NCBI GenBank assembly: GCA_040772005.1
Contig: JAXGYZ010000009.1
Coordinates: 1-64,000 of the forward strand
Length of the DNA stretch: 64,000 nucleotides
Direction: 5' to 3'
Source: MWBF01 sp040772005
GTDB taxonomy: Bacteria > Chloroflexota > Anaerolineae > CG2-30-64-16
This document shows positions 63,717 to 64,000 of this stretch, in pieces. Both the position numbers and the translations under genes were made by a program. The first letter of the stretch is position 1; every line of letters starts with the position of its first letter. Under the pieces are notes generated by a model. The model had not been told where the DNA came from, searched no databases, and was given only the letters and a program-made list of their open reading frames with translations.

Positions 63717-64000
63717 TCCTCCCGCGTAACACCCTGAAGTTCCATCACGAGGTCCGGGCCGTAGGCGCTGGCGGGAGATTGATAGCCCGGATGGATGTCG
63801 CCGGCGAGCACGCGGCGCACGATCAGGAGGCTGGCCTCCGCGGTCAGCGTGTACGCGTGGGGCGTGCGCATCCGGCTGACCGCACGGTTGCCTGCCGCAT
63901 CCGTCACCTCGGCCCACAGCAGCGAGTATCCGCCGGCGCGCTGCGCGTCGGTCGGCCCTTCGGGCATCAGCCCCACCAGGCCGCGCAGCAGCCGCTGGCC
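63710..64000 (-). CDS. Saccharopine dehydrogenase-like protein, C-terminal part
   Basis: The last 97 or so residues of a protein running off the right edge. RMRTPHAYTLTAEASLLIVRRVL, GDIHPGYQSPASAYGPDLVMEL and GVTREDL match the C-terminus of saccharopine dehydrogenase family NAD(P)-binding proteins. The frame is open to the window edge, so its beginning is missing. Function within that broad family cannot be set. Confidence 0.7.
   Translation of the reverse strand, partial: GQRLLRGLVGLMPEGPTDAQRAGGYSLLWAEVTDAAGNRAVSRMRTPHAYTLTAEASLLIVRRVLAGDIHPGYQSPASAYGPDLVMELQGVTREDL

Overview
The window is GC-rich, densely coded, AT-poor even between genes, and full of short intergenic palindromes. The gene set (HisZ plus short-form HisG, GlgE with a maltokinase, a Rieske/cytochrome b/multihaem cytochrome c cluster, secreted propeller proteins with Pro/Thr linkers, effector-associated domains, no outer-membrane machinery in view) fits an uncultured Chloroflexota bacterium of the Anaerolineae type. 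That assignment is an inference from gene content. I see no prophage, transposase or CRISPR array.

Layout. 1-9.8 kb: a cyclase/ATPase/TPR signalling protein cut by the window edge, then an alpha-glucan block (GH31 glucosidase, maltokinase, GlgE). 9.8-10.4 kb: a tRNA-Ile(CAU)-like gene split by a group I intron, with its own promoter and terminator. 10.4-15.3 kb: DUF362, NamZ (convergent), DUF302, SurE, HNH. 15.4-19.6 kb: a cytochrome bc-type complex (Rieske, cytochrome b, di-haem and tri-haem cytochromes c). 19.7-20.7 kb: an uncharacterised lower-GC gene. 20.8-23.4 kb: divergent PhoX phosphatase and PhoB-like regulator with 11-bp phased operator-like repeats between them. 23.5-28.6 kb: CPBP protease, MATE and two MFS transporters. 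28.7-34 kb: HAD-HD fusion, a large propeller protein and a GIN-domain lipoprotein. 34.1-35.4 kb: an NDH-2 gene broken by about nine frameshifts. 35.5-40.7 kb: Mop protein and a Gld-type ABC system. 40.9-41.8 kb: a stand-alone effector-associated adaptor and a ferredoxin. 42-47.7 kb: a minus-strand operon of AOR, MoaD-like carrier, LarA, hydrolase and MFS. 47.8-53.6 kb: MazG, then an aldo-keto reductase facing a glycosidase/epimerase/SDR operon that looks like deoxy-sugar catabolism. 53.9-63.6 kb: the histidine operon hisL-Z-G-D-C...B-H-A-F-I, led by a short peptide with three His codons and an attenuator. 63.7-64 kb: the end of a saccharopine dehydrogenase-like gene.

How the parts work together. 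The his block covers most of the pathway. hisE is not in view. No recognised histidinol-phosphatase is present, but a HAD phosphatase sits inside the block on the other strand. The PhoX/regulator pair reads as a phosphate-starvation module. The bc cluster is a quinol-oxidising electron-transfer complex. Several families of palindromic repeats lie between genes; many supply the stop codon of the gene they abut, and several sit inside operons.
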